A DNA stretch of 64,000 bases, from positions 1 to 64,000 of the forward strand of contig JACKOW010000018.1 of NCBI GenBank assembly GCA_024234055.1. The letters are read 5' to 3'. Each line of letters begins with the position of its first letter. Positions within the stretch are counted from its first letter, which is position 1. Source of the DNA: Rhodanobacteraceae bacterium. Lineage in GTDB: Bacteria > Pseudomonadota > Gammaproteobacteria > Xanthomonadales > SZUA-5. Positions 43,304-52,617 of the stretch are shown piece by piece. The translations under genes were made by a program, and so were the position numbers. The notes under the pieces were generated by a model that was given only the letters and a program-made list of their open reading frames with translations, made no database searches and had not been told where the DNA came from.

Positions 43304-43577
43304 CGTAGACGCTGGTCGCGACGCAAGCTCGCTCCTGGAGCGGTAGCGGGCTCTGGCCGCGATGCTCTGGACCTATCCGACCCACTCGTCGCGGATGAAT
43401 CCGCTCCCACCGCTCGACGCGCACACCTGTGGGAGCGGGCTCTGCCCGCGATGCTCTGGACCTACCCGACCCGCTCGTCGCGGATCAATCCTCTCCCACC
43501 GCTCGAAGCGCATACCTGTGGGAGCGGGCTCTGCCCGCGAACAGGCTTGCCGAAGCCAGCAACCAAACTACGCCGGG
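43304..43577. repeat. 89-bp tandem repeat with GGAG REPs (43346-43540)
   Basis: GCGGGCTCTG(G/C)CCGCGATGCT recurs at 43346, 43435 and (first part) 43524, a period of 89 bp. Each unit contains a TGTGGGAGCGGGCTCTGCCC palindrome (43428-43451, 43517-43540). A degraded GTAGGAGCG-type REP lies at 43313-43336. The gap separates the convergent HD-GYP and lptE genes. Confidence 0.85.
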
Positions 43578-44126
43578 TCAATCCCCGTATTCATTGCTGG
43601 TACGCGATTCCCTGGCACGATTGGGATCCTGAACCCGCTGCAGACGTTCCATGATGATGCGCACCACTTCATGCCGCAGTTCTGTGCGGATCAGGTCTTC
43701 TTCCTGGCCAGCGCCAATGGCCTGTTGTTCGTCGAAGCTGTAGGTGCGCGACAGCGCCAGTGGTGTGGTCGGCACCAGGGGCTTGCCGTCGGCGTCATCG
43801 ACGGCATAGGTGACCCGATAGTTCAGTTCGTACTCGCCCACCTTGGCGCGCGAATCCAGACTCACCACGTTTCGCTCCATGGTCTCGCTGTCGATGCGCA
43901 GCGTGCTGACGCCGACACTGCCCACCGGGCGCAGGCTGGCGCCGGCGCTTTCCAGTTCCCGCTCCAGGTCCATGACCAGCACGCTGTCCCGGTTCACGGC
44001 CTGGATCGCCACCGAGCCCAGCGCCTGCGGCAATGGTGCGCTTTGCCGCAGCGTATAGCCGCAGGCGCCGGCGGCCAGCAAGGCCGCGCCCAGCAAGGCG
44101 GTGCGCAGCGTATGGATTGCAGCCAT
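43578..44126 (-). CDS. lptE: LPS-assembly lipoprotein LptE
   Basis: 182 residues. Lipobox AAGAC (Cys22), then GYTLRQSAPLPQALGSVAIQ and a beta-alpha layout matching LptE, which plugs the LptD barrel that inserts lipopolysaccharide in the outer membrane. It follows leuS by 17 bp, the usual gammaproteobacterial order leuS-lptE-holA, but holA is not next; repeat DNA and a convergent gene follow instead. Confidence 0.9.
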   Translation of the reverse strand: MAAIHTLRTALLGAALLAAGACGYTLRQSAPLPQALGSVAIQAVNRDSVLVMDLERELESAGASLRPVGSVGVSTLRIDSETMERNVVSLDSRAKVGEYELNYRVTYAVDDADGKPLVPTTPLALSRTYSFDEQQAIGAGQEEDLIRTELRHEVVRIIMERLQRVQDPNRARESRTSNEYGD

Positions 44127-44143
44127 GGCTCGATACTCCTGAC

Positions 44144-46768
44144 TCAGTCGGTAACCACAATATTGACCAGTTTGTCTGGCACCACAATGAACTTGCGCAC
44201 GGTCTTGCCGTCGGTGAAGCGCGCCACATCCGGGTGGCCGAGGGCCAGCGGCCGCAAGACCGCCTCGGTGCTGCCGGGCGCAACTTCCAGCTTGCCACGC
44301 AGCTTGCCGTTGACCTGCACCACCACCGTGATCTGATCCTTGATCAAGGCCTGCGGATCCGCCTTCGGGAAGGGCCGATCTTCGAGCAAGGTCTCAGTAT
44401 GACCGAGCAGCTGCCACAAAGCGTGGCAGGTGTGTGGCGTAATCGGATTCAGCAGCAGCGCAATCGCCTCCCAGCACTCCTGCAGCACCGCCCGCGAGGT
44501 CGGTCCGCTGACCTCGAACTTGCTGATGGCGTTGCTCAACTCCATGACCTTGGCGATGGCAGTGTTGAAGGTGTAGCGCGTGCCGATATCGCGGTTCACG
44601 CCCTCGATGGTCTCGTGCAGCTTGGTGCGCAGCGCCTTGTCGGCCGGCGTCATGGCCGCCAGATCCAAGGCTGGTGCCGCGCCGCCTTCGACAAACTCGG
44701 CGGCCATGCGCCAGATGCGACGCAGGAAGCGCGCCATGCCTTCCACGCCCGACTGACTCCATTCCAGTTGCTGATCGGGCGGTGCTGCGAACATCGAGAA
44801 CAGGCGCACGGTGTCGGCGCCGTACTCGTCGATCAAGGCCTGCGGATCGACGCCATTGTTCTTGCTCTTGCTCATCTTCTCGACCGCACCGATGGTCACC
44901 GGCAGGCCGTCAGCCTTGAGCGTGGCACCCGTCATGCGACCGTGACTGTCGCGCTCGATATCGACCTCGGCCGGGTTGATCCAGTGGCGCTTGCCATCGC
45001 TCTCGCGATAGAAGGTTTCGGCCACCACCATGCCCTGACACAGGAGGTTGATCGCCGGCTCGTCGCTGTGCACGTAGCCGAAATCGCGCATGGCCTTGTG
45101 CCAGAAGCGGAAATACAGCAGATGCATGACCGCATGCTCGATACCGCCGATGTATAGATCGATGGGCAGCCAGTAGTTGGCGCGCTCATCGAGCATGGTC
45201 GGCGCATTCGGCGAGGTGTAGCGGGCGTAGTACCAGGAGGACTCGACGAAGGTGTCGAAGGTGTCGGTTTCACGCGTGGCCGGGCCACCACTGATCGGGT
45301 CGGTGGTTTCGATGAACGAGGGCATGGACTTGATCGGCGACGCCACGCCCGAGAAACGCACGTCTTCGGGCAGCACCACCGGCAACAATTCCGGCGGCAC
45401 CGGCACGGCATCACCGTTCTCGCGGTAGACCATCGGAATCGGGCAACCCCAGTAGCGCTGGCGCGAGACACCCCAGTCGCGCAGGCGGAAGTTGACCTTT
45501 CGCTGTCCGCGACCCTGGGCTTCCAGCTGCGCCGCCAGAGCGTCGAAGGCGTCGCGATAGTTCTTGCCGTCGAGCAGCTCGCCCGAATTCACGCAGATGC
45601 CCTTTTCGGTGTACGCACCCTGCGACAGGTCAGGTTGCACTTCCCGAGTCCCGAGTCCCGAGTCCCGAGTCCCGGCGCCTTCAGGTGCAATCACCTGCCT
45701 GATCGGCAACCCATAACGCGTGGCGAACTCCCAGTCACGCTGATCGTGACCGGGTACCGCCATCACCGCGCCGGTACCGTAGCCCATCAACACGAAATTG
45801 GCCGCCCAGACCGGGATGCGCTCGCCGCTGATCGGATGGATCGCATGGACGCCGAGCGGCATGCCCTTCTTCTCCATGGTCTCGACCGCGGCCTCGGCCA
45901 CGGCGGCCTGACTGCATTCGGCAATGAAGGCTGCCAGCTCGGGATTGCCCTGCGCCGCCTTGCGCGCCAGTGGATGCTCCGCGGCCACCGAGACGAAGGT
46001 CACCCCCATCAGCGTGTCCGGCCGCGTGGTGTAGACCGTCAGGGGTTCGCTCTCACCCTCGACCGCAAACTGGATGTCCAGGCCTTCGGAGCGGCCGATC
46101 CAGTTGCGCTGCATGGTCTTGACCGAGTCCGGCCAGCCGCTCATCTGATCCAGATTGCCGAGCAGTTCCTCGGCGTAATCGGTGATGCGGAAGAACCATT
46201 GCGGAATCTCGCGGCGCTCGACCGTGGCACCGGAGCGCCAGCCCTTGCCGTCGACCACCTGCTCGTTGGCCAGCACGGTCTGGTCGATCGGATCCCAGTT
46301 CACCACCGAATTCTTGCGGTAGACCAGCCCCTTGTTGAACAGCTCGGTGAAGAAGCGCTGCTCGTGCTGGTAGTACTGCGGCGTGCAGGTGGTGACTTCG
46401 CGCGACCAGTCATAGGCAAAGCCCAGCGCCTTCAGCTGGCGCTTCATGTTGGCGATGTTGGCGTAGGTCCATTCGGCCGGCGGCACATTGCGGGAAATGG
46501 CCGCATTCTCCGCCGGCAGTCCAAAGGCATCCCAGCCCATCGGCTGCAGCACGTTCTTGCCGAGCATGCGCTGATAGCGGCTGACCACATCGCCAATGGT
46601 GTAATTGCGCACATGGCCCATGTGCAGTGCCCCGGACGGATACGGCAACATGCACAGGCAATAGAACTTCTCGCGATTGGGGTCTTCGCTCACTTCGAAA
46701 GCGCGGGTGCGCTCCCAGTAGGCTTGCGCGGCCGATTCGACACTGCGCGGTTCGTAGGTGGTCTGCAT
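44144..46768 (-). CDS. leuS: Leucyl-tRNA synthetase
   Basis: 874 residues. HIGH-type motif in [19 protein letters not shown] in [14 protein letters not shown], an editing CP1 domain with the conserved [15 protein letters not shown], and a C-terminal domain ending [11 protein letters not shown] 7-bp tract, CCCGAGT on the plus strand (45642-45675, four units and a part), is translated in frame as about residues 365-376 ([13 protein letters not shown]) in a loop before [12 protein letters not shown], where other LeuRS have only a few residues. The ATG at 46768 is the family start; upstream in-frame sequence is not conserved-looking. Confidence 0.96.
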   Translation of the reverse strand: MQTTYEPRSVESAAQAYWERTRAFEVSEDPNREKFYCLCMLPYPSGALHMGHVRNYTIGDVVSRYQRMLGKNVLQPMGWDAFGLPAENAAISRNVPPAEWTYANIANMKRQLKALGFAYDWSREVTTCTPQYYQHEQRFFTELFNKGLVYRKNSVVNWDPIDQTVLANEQVVDGKGWRSGATVERREIPQWFFRITDYAEELLGNLDQMSGWPDSVKTMQRNWIGRSEGLDIQFAVEGESEPLTVYTTRPDTLMGVTFVSVAAEHPLARKAAQGNPELAAFIAECSQAAVAEAAVETMEKKGMPLGVHAIHPISGERIPVWAANFVLMGYGTGAVMAVPGHDQRDWEFATRYGLPIRQVIAPEGAGTRDSGLGTREVQPDLSQGAYTEKGICVNSGELLDGKNYRDAFDALAAQLEAQGRGQRKVNFRLRDWGVSRQRYWGCPIPMVYRENGDAVPVPPELLPVVLPEDVRFSGVASPIKSMPSFIETTDPISGGPATRETDTFDTFVESSWYYARYTSPNAPTMLDERANYWLPIDLYIGGIEHAVMHLLYFRFWHKAMRDFGYVHSDEPAINLLCQGMVVAETFYRESDGKRHWINPAEVDIERDSHGRMTGATLKADGLPVTIGAVEKMSKSKNNGVDPQALIDEYGADTVRLFSMFAAPPDQQLEWSQSGVEGMARFLRRIWRMAAEFVEGGAAPALDLAAMTPADKALRTKLHETIEGVNRDIGTRYTFNTAIAKVMELSNAISKFEVSGPTSRAVLQECWEAIALLLNPITPHTCHALWQLLGHTETLLEDRPFPKADPQALIKDQITVVVQVNGKLRGKLEVAPGSTEAVLRPLALGHPDVARFTDGKTVRKFIVVPDKLVNIVVTD
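45642..45675. repeat. CCCGAGT heptamer tract inside leuS
   Basis: TCCCGAG x4 plus TCCCGG. Lies in coding sequence without breaking the frame; one unit gained or lost would shift it. Confidence 0.93.
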
Positions 46769-46941
46769 GGCCAGGAGCCGGTCGGAAATTGAACCGCCAA
46801 GATTAGCGCAGAACGGGTGGAGCTTGCGCGCGAAGGAATCACACTTGTCTGCATCCCACCGCGCATTTCCGCCTCTGCAGGGTTTGCAGGCGCCCGACCC
46901 CGCCGGGATACTCATGGGCTACTTCGCCGAAGGCTCCGACC

Positions 46942-48231
46942 ATGCGCCCTACCCTGATCGCCATCGCTCTGGGCACTCTCCTGACCTCGCTACCGGCCAG
47001 TGCGCTGACGATTGCCTGCGGCAGGGTTTTTGATTCGGCGTCGGCCACGCTGCTGGGGCCGCATACGATCGAGATCACCGACGGTCGTATTACAGCGCTG
47101 CGTCCCGGCGCCCCGGCACAGGGCAGCGAGTTCATCGATCATGGAAAGCAGACCTGCCTGCCCGGGTTGATCGATCTGCACACCCACATCAGCAACTTCG
47201 AATCCAGCCCCACATCGTACTCCGAAGATTTTCGACTCAATCCCGGCGACTACGCGCTGCGCGCGGCCTTGAATGCGCGCAAGACCCTGCGAGCCGGATT
47301 CACGACGATTCGCGATCTGGGCGACTACGAGGGTGCCAGCATCGCCTTGCGCAATGCCATCCAGCAAGGGATCGCCGAGGGCCCCCGCATCTACACCGCG
47401 GGCACTTTCATCGGCACCACCGGCGGCCATGCCGATCGCAGCAACGGCTTCAACCGCAAGTTCTCCTACAAGCCGGGCCCGGCCGAGGGGGTGATCAACG
47501 GTGCCGATGAAGCCCGCGCGGCCGTGCGCTATCGCTACAAGGAAGGCGCCGATCTGATCAAGATCACTGCCACCGGCGGCGTACTCAGCTATGCCAAGAA
47601 TGGCATGAACGCGCAGTTCTCGCAGGACGAAGCCAACGCCATCGTCGAAACCGCCAAGGAATACGGATTCACGGTTGCGGCGCACGCGCATGGCAAGGAA
47701 GGCATGCGCCGCGCCATTCTGGCTGGCGTCACCTCGATCGAACACGGCACCTTCATGGATGCCGAGATCATGGAGCTGATGAAACAACGCGGCACCTGGC
47801 TGGTGCCCACGCTGCTGGCCGGCTGGTGGGTCGCCAGCAAGGCCGACGAGCCTGGCTATTACCCAGCCATGGTCGCCGCCAAGGCCAAGGCCATCGGACC
47901 AAAGATTGCCGGCACCTTTGCCGAGGCCTGGAAGTCCGGTGTGAAGATCGGCTTCGGCACCGACACCGGCGTGTCACCACACGGCATGAACGCCAGAGAA
48001 TTCAAGCTGATGGTGGACGCCGGCATGCCCGCCAACGAAGCCATCGCGTCGGCCACGCGCAACGCCGCCGAGGTGCTGGGCTTGAGCGCAGATCTGGGCT
48101 CGCTCAGCCCCGGCCATTACGCCGACATCGTGATTGTGGACGGCGACCCGCTGGCCGACATCACCCTGCTGGAGCGGCCGGTGGTGACTTACAAGGACGG
48201 CGTGGCGTACGAGCCGATGTTGGGGGATTAA
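46942..48231 (+). CDS. Secreted amidohydrolase (imidazolonepropionase/Xaa-Pro dipeptidase-like)
   Basis: 429 residues with a signal peptide (LIAIALGTLLTSLPASA). Metal-dependent amidohydrolase motifs are GLIDLHTHIS, a probable carboxylated Lys in LIKITATGG, HAHGKEG, EHGTF and FGTDTGVSPHG, and the closing ADIVIVDGDPLADI. The family includes periplasmic enzymes cleaving Xaa-Pro/Arg/Lys dipeptides; the substrate here is not certain. Divergent from leuS. A GGGGCAC/GGGGCAA array begins at the base after its stop. Confidence 0.9.
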   Translation: MRPTLIAIALGTLLTSLPASALTIACGRVFDSASATLLGPHTIEITDGRITALRPGAPAQGSEFIDHGKQTCLPGLIDLHTHISNFESSPTSYSEDFRLNPGDYALRAALNARKTLRAGFTTIRDLGDYEGASIALRNAIQQGIAEGPRIYTAGTFIGTTGGHADRSNGFNRKFSYKPGPAEGVINGADEARAAVRYRYKEGADLIKITATGGVLSYAKNGMNAQFSQDEANAIVETAKEYGFTVAAHAHGKEGMRRAILAGVTSIEHGTFMDAEIMELMKQRGTWLVPTLLAGWWVASKADEPGYYPAMVAAKAKAIGPKIAGTFAEAWKSGVKIGFGTDTGVSPHGMNAREFKLMVDAGMPANEAIASATRNAAEVLGLSADLGSLSPGHYADIVIVDGDPLADITLLERPVVTYKDGVAYEPMLGD

Positions 48232-48446
48232 GGGGCACGGGGCAAGGGGCACGGGTTTGTGTTCGGCACACTTCCGGGCTTCAAACGACCCTTGTACGTG
48301 CGACTCTTTGATGTTTCGCGCAAGAGTGTGATCTTCAATCCTCTGACATTTCCGTGCCAAGCCATCGGAGGAGGATACGTAGACGCAACGTCGACTTGCC
48401 GTCTGGCCCACGCTCTTGCCCCGTGCCCCCTGCCCCCTGCCCCGCT
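48232..48446. repeat. Inverted pair of heptamer arrays after the amidohydrolase
   Basis: GGGGCAC, GGGGCAA, GGGGCAC (48232-48255) and complementary GCCCCGT, GCCCCCT, GCCCCCT, GCCCCGC (48419-48446) bracket about 160 bp without a gene or other repeat. Confidence 0.85.
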
Positions 48447-48544
48447 TCTGCAAATGCAAGTTTTCGCGCATGACACATTGCGCTCACATTGCTTTTCCCG
48501 ATTCCGCCCCAACATCGCAGCACAATGCCCTTTGGAGCCGCGCC

Positions 48545-49411
48545 ATGACCGCCTCGACCGACATTTTCCATGCGACACAGCACAACTTCGAGACCGAGGT
48601 GCTGGAAGCCTCGTTCACCACGCCGGTGCTGGTGGATTTCTGGGCACCCTGGTGCGGACCCTGCAAGACGCTGATGCCAATGCTCGATCGCATCGTCACT
48701 GAGGCCAAAGGCACGGTGAAGCTCGCCAAGGTCAACACCGACGAGGAAATGGCGCTGGCCGGCAGTTTCGGCATCCGCAGCCTGCCCACCGTCGTACTGT
48801 TCAAGGACGGCCGCCCGGTGGATGGCTTCATGGGGGCGCAACCTGAAGGTGCGGTCCGGGCCCTGCTGGCCAAGCATGTGGGCGCGGCCCCGGCTGAAGC
48901 CGACATCGAGGAAGATATCGGGATCGATCCGGACAGCGAGGATCTGGCCACCGTCATCGATACCCTGCAGAGCGAGATCGAAGCCCATCCGGAAAAGCCC
49001 GAGCTGAAGGCCGAACTGGCCGATGCCTTGCTGCGCGCCGGCGCGCTGGAAGAAGCCGTGGCCCTGCTCGACCAGCTGCCCGCCGAGGCGCAGGAACACG
49101 ATGCCGCCCGCAAGGCGCGGGCTCGCCTGAGCTTCATCCAGGCCATCGAACATGCACCAGGCGATGCCGAACTGCAGACCGCCATCGCCCAGGACAGCCG
49201 CAACCTGCTGGCCCGCTATCAGTTGGGGGCGCTGTTCCTGCTGGCCGGACAGTACGCCGCCGGCATGGACCAGTTCCTGACCATTCTGCGCACCGATCGC
49301 AAGTTCAACGACGACCTTGGCCGCCGCGCGCTGATCGATGCCTTCCGCCTGGTTCCCGATCAGGAACTGGTCGGAGACTATCGCCGGCGCATGACCAGCC
49401 TGCTGTTCTGA
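48545..49411 (+). CDS. cnoX: Thioredoxin-domain co-chaperone, CnoX/YbbN type
   Basis: 288 residues. Thioredoxin domain (about 5-110) with active site WAPWCGPCK (Cys37, Cys40), then an acidic hinge and TPR-like helices (about 130-285; AELADALLRAGALEEAVALLDQLP, LGALFLLAGQYAAGMDQFL). E. coli CnoX (YbbN) has SxxC; here both cysteines are kept, so redox activity is likely. Such proteins hold unfolding proteins during oxidative stress and hand them to GroEL/DnaK. ATG 48545 gives the expected N-terminus. Confidence 0.92.
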   Translation: MTASTDIFHATQHNFETEVLEASFTTPVLVDFWAPWCGPCKTLMPMLDRIVTEAKGTVKLAKVNTDEEMALAGSFGIRSLPTVVLFKDGRPVDGFMGAQPEGAVRALLAKHVGAAPAEADIEEDIGIDPDSEDLATVIDTLQSEIEAHPEKPELKAELADALLRAGALEEAVALLDQLPAEAQEHDAARKARARLSFIQAIEHAPGDAELQTAIAQDSRNLLARYQLGALFLLAGQYAAGMDQFLTILRTDRKFNDDLGRRALIDAFRLVPDQELVGDYRRRMTSLLF

Positions 49412-49946
49412 GCGCGTTGTAGTTTCGGCAGGAGCGACCTTGCGTCGCGAAAGGTCCGCCCAACCCGTGGGTCTGAAGTAGGAGCGACCTCGCGTCGCGA
49501 CCGCTATGGCGCGCCGGGGAGGCGAAGATCGGGAATCGCGGTGTGTTGTTGCCGGCAGCGGAATGCAGAGAACACCGAGGGACCCAGAGAACATGGACAA
49601 AGCAAAACGGTCTTCGAACAAGGCTCTTCTCTGCGTTCTCCGCGGCCCTCAGCGTTCTCCGCGTTGAAGCTTCTGCCCGCCAGTCAGGGCGAAGGTCGAC
49701 TGGTGCCGTATGCCGATGAACCACGGTCGCGCTGCGAGGGCGCTCCTACAGGAGCAGACCTGCTGATGCGGGACCGACCTCGCGTCGCCACGCGCGCGAG
49801 TCGATGGCATTTGTGTTCCTGAGCGGCACTGACCTGGCCCTATCCCCCTCAAGGATGAGCCCTGGCAACTCTGGCCCCCACCTGCACCGGATGCGTCGAT
49901 CCCCCGCTGCGGGCATGATGGGGTAATCCCCGTGCGGAGGCGATAC
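49412..49946. repeat. REP-rich gap before the second two-component pair
   Basis: GTAGGAGCGACC(T/C)(T/C)GCGTCG REPs at 49429-49450 (head decayed) and 49478-49500, an inverted one at 49725-49749, and a GCGGAG/CTCCGC long inverted repeat at 49557-49672. GGAGG lies before the ATG at 49947. No gene seen. Confidence 0.85.
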
Positions 49947-51278
49947 ATGGCAGCACTGAACTGGCGTCGTGGCGGTTTGCGCCTGCAGTTGACGCTGTTC
50001 TATGTGGCGCTGTCGATACCGGCGCTGTTGCTGCTGGAGCAGTCGATCATGGCTTTCGAGTTCCAGCGCTGCGTGCGTCAGCTTGATGACGGCCGCGTGC
50101 AGCTGGTGCTCGAACGCGAGGCGCTGCAGTTCGAAGCCGCGCTGGCACGCGGCATAGACGCGCCCGAGGTCGAGCAGCGCTTGCGACGTTTCGTGCTGGA
50201 ACTGGAGCGCCCGCGAGAGAGCCTGGGCACCAAGGCCGCTTATGTGCTGCTGGAACTGACGCCGCATCCCTTCACCGCCAGCCTGAAACCGGCCGAGTTG
50301 GCCGATCAGGCTGAGCCGCAGGAGGCGGGCATGATCATGCGGCGCTGGACCGCGCCGCTGGCCGATCGCAAGGAGTGGCTGGTGCTGGACCTGGCGGTGC
50401 CTTCACCATGGCGCCATCTGGCCGACCGGCTAAGCTTCGAATGGCCGATCGCGGTGGCCTATCTGGTGGTCTTCGTGCTCGGCTCGGCCTGGTTCATGCG
50501 CCGTCGGGTGCTGGCCCGGATCTCCCGGATTGGCGCCGCGGCGCAATCCTGGGCCCGGGGAGATTTCGCGCCGCATCTGGCCGATCAGAGCAGCGATGAA
50601 CTGGGCGAACTGGCCCAGGATCTGAACCGCATGGCGGCCGATCTCAAGGCGCTTTTCGCCACCCGGTCAACGCTGGCCACCCTGGAGGAGCGCCGCCGAC
50701 TGGCGCGTGATCTGCACGATACGGTCAAGCAGAAGGTCTTCGCCCTGTCCTTGCAAGTCGCGGCGGCACGGCAGAGCGGTGCCGATCCCGAGCGTCTGCA
50801 GCAACGTCTCAGCGAAGCCGATGCCCTGGTCGAGGAAATCCAGCGCGAACTGGCCGATCTGCTGCGCGAACTGCGCGAAGACGCCGGTGCCGCCGAGGAT
50901 CTGATTCCCGCGCTGCAGCGCCGACTGGCCGATTTCTCGCGCCGCAGCGGTTTGCAGGTGAGCACCGAACTGCCGCAGACCTTGAATCTCGCACCCACCC
51001 ACGCCGAAGCTGTATTGCGTATCGCAGACGAGGCCCTCGCCAACGCCTGGCGCCACAGTGCGGCCAGTGCGATCCAGGTGAGCCTGCGGCGCGAGGCTCA
51101 GCGAGTCTGCCTGCAGATTGCCGACAACGGCCGCGGCGGCGCCCGCGAGTCACGCCTCGGCATGGGCCTGACCAATATGCGCCAGCGCGCAGCCACCCTG
51201 CCGATGGGCGAGTTTGTGGTAAACAGCCCGGACGATGCCGGCACCGAGGTCAGCCTGATCTTTGAATTGGGGGAATGA
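49947..51278 (+). CDS. Membrane-bound NarL-type sensor histidine kinase
   Basis: 443 residues. Two membrane segments (about 12-34 and 166-184) enclose a periplasmic sensor of ~130 residues, then HAMP (185-235), HisKA_3 with RRLARDLHDTVKQKV (His257) and HATPase_c with ADEALANAWRHS and IADNGRGG. ATG 49947 follows GGAGG at 8 bp; GTG 49932 is less likely. The response regulator gene starts 70 bp downstream. Confidence 0.93.
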   Translation: MAALNWRRGGLRLQLTLFYVALSIPALLLLEQSIMAFEFQRCVRQLDDGRVQLVLEREALQFEAALARGIDAPEVEQRLRRFVLELERPRESLGTKAAYVLLELTPHPFTASLKPAELADQAEPQEAGMIMRRWTAPLADRKEWLVLDLAVPSPWRHLADRLSFEWPIAVAYLVVFVLGSAWFMRRRVLARISRIGAAAQSWARGDFAPHLADQSSDELGELAQDLNRMAADLKALFATRSTLATLEERRRLARDLHDTVKQKVFALSLQVAAARQSGADPERLQQRLSEADALVEEIQRELADLLRELREDAGAAEDLIPALQRRLADFSRRSGLQVSTELPQTLNLAPTHAEAVLRIADEALANAWRHSAASAIQVSLRREAQRVCLQIADNGRGGARESRLGMGLTNMRQRAATLPMGEFVVNSPDDAGTEVSLIFELGE

Positions 51279-51348
51279 TCCTGGTGTGGTATCCCAGAAT
51301 GGCGCTGAAGGAATTTCCGATGGATGTCGGGTCGAAGCAAGGCGAGAG

Positions 51349-51993
51349 ATGATGAAACTTCGAGTGTTGCTGGTGGATGATCATGCCGTCGTACGTCAGG
51401 GCCTGCGCGCCTATCTGGAGTTGCAGCCGGATATCGAAGTCTGCGGCGAGGCTGGCAATGCCAGCCTGGGCGCTGAACTGGCAGGTCAGCTGCTACCCGA
51501 TGTCGCGCTGGTCGACATGGTCATGCCTGGGGGCGATGGTGTCGCTGCCACCAGCGCCATCCGCGCGGCCAGCCCCAGGACCCAGGTGGTCATCCTGACC
51601 TCCAGCACCGATGAGAGCACCGTGCGCCCGGCACTGGCCGCCGGCGCCGTCAGCTACCAGCTCAAGGACGTGGCCGGCGCCGAGTTGGTCGACACGGTCA
51701 GGCGCGCAGCAAAGGGAGAAACCCTGCTGCACCCGCGGGTCGCCGCCGGACTGGTGCGCACGCTGCGCGACGACGCCAGACCCGATCCCCTGGCCCAGCT
51801 CAGCACCCGCGAACGTGAGGTGCTGATGCTCATCGCCCAGGGCATGTCCAATCTCAACATCGCCGAACGCCTGGGCATCGGCGAAGCCACCGTCAAGACC
51901 CATGTCGGCAATCTGCTCAGCAAACTCGATCTCACCGATCGCACCCAGGCCGCCGTGTGGGCCTGGCGGCAGAAGCTGGTGTCGCCGCCTTGA
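51349..51993 (+). CDS. NarL/LuxR-type response regulator
   Basis: 214 residues: receiver (Asp10/Asp11, Asp56, Lys in QLKD) and LuxR-type HTH (about 148-205, LSTREREVLMLIAQGMSNLNIAERL). Partner of the kinase at 49947. AAGGCGAG precedes two adjacent ATG codons (51349, 51352). Confidence 0.93.
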   Translation: MMKLRVLLVDDHAVVRQGLRAYLELQPDIEVCGEAGNASLGAELAGQLLPDVALVDMVMPGGDGVAATSAIRAASPRTQVVILTSSTDESTVRPALAAGAVSYQLKDVAGAELVDTVRRAAKGETLLHPRVAAGLVRTLRDDARPDPLAQLSTREREVLMLIAQGMSNLNIAERLGIGEATVKTHVGNLLSKLDLTDRTQAAVWAWRQKLVSPP

Positions 51994-51998
51994 GAGCG

Positions 51999-52203
51999 GG
52001 TTGTCGGTTGATGGTTGATGGGCAAGAGCGGGGCACGGGGCACGGGGCACGGGGCACGGGGCACGGGGCACGGGGCACGGGGCACGGGGCACGGGAAAGG
52101 CTACGGGCTTCGGGGCTCTTGTTGGTCCAGTGTAGGTCCAGACTTGTCTGGACGCTTTTGGCGCAGTGTTGAAGAAGCGTCCTGACGCGTCTGCCCTACA
52201 AGG
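51999..52203. repeat. GGTTG heptamers, (CACGGGG)n array and REP composite after the regulator
   Basis: GGTTGTC, GGTTGAT, GGTTGAT (51999-52019); eight CACGGGG units plus a part (52034-52095); then AAAGGCTACGGGCTTCGGGG and a GTAG-headed GTCCAGAC/GTCTGGAC palindrome (52132-52153) with a decayed inverted partner (to 52203). Confidence 0.95.
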
Positions 52204-52220
52204 CTTGGACCGGGGCCACG

Positions 52221-52542
52221 CGGCCGCCGGCGCGAACTAACGCAAGGCGCAATCCTGACCAACCGCGCGCCGGAGCCGCGCTACTTCATGATCGCCACCC
52301 AGCCCAAGCAGGCGCTCAGGAAGCAATCCAGAAGCGCAGGTTCGAAGCAGCGTAGGCTCTTGTAGGCCGGGTCCTTCGCGTCGACGTCCTTTGCTCAAGC
52401 CCCAAGATCACATACGCGAGGCGCCCGGCGCTTTTCGGTCTACCGAGCCGCGGCTGCAAGCGCGAACTAACGAAGGGCGCATACCATTCCAACCGCGCGC
52501 CAGAGCCGCGCTACTTCACACCCAGCCCGAGCAGGCGCTCAG
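52221..52542. repeat. Direct repeat of about 95 bp (52221-52319 and 52449-52542)
   Basis: Both copies contain GCGCGAACTAACG, CCAACCGCGCGCC, GAGCCGCGCTACTTCA and CACCCAGCCC(A/G)AGCAGGCGCTCA. The 130 bp between and the rest of the gap hold no gene. Confidence 0.85.
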
Positions 52543-52572
52543 CCCTCCTCAAGGCGCCGGCTCACGGGCTTC

Positions 52573-52613
52573 TCCCCTGCCCCCTGCCCCGCTCCTGACC
52601 GACAACCGACAAC
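52573..52613. repeat. C-rich and GACAACC heptamers at the 3' end of the oxidoreductase gene
   Basis: CCCCTGC-type units (52573-52592) then GACAACC units (52599-52613), ending 5 bp before the stop (52618) of the minus-strand gene; G-rich in its sense. Confidence 0.8.
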
Positions 52614-52617
52614 GCCC

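Noticed and set aside
45642..45675. leuS as a frameshifted pseudogene
   Set aside because: The frame is open through the repeat and all LeuRS motifs on both sides are intact and in the same frame.
52221..52542. Integron attC sites or phage att sites
   Set aside because: The direct repeats lack the attC core sites and fold, and no integrase or tRNA gene is near.
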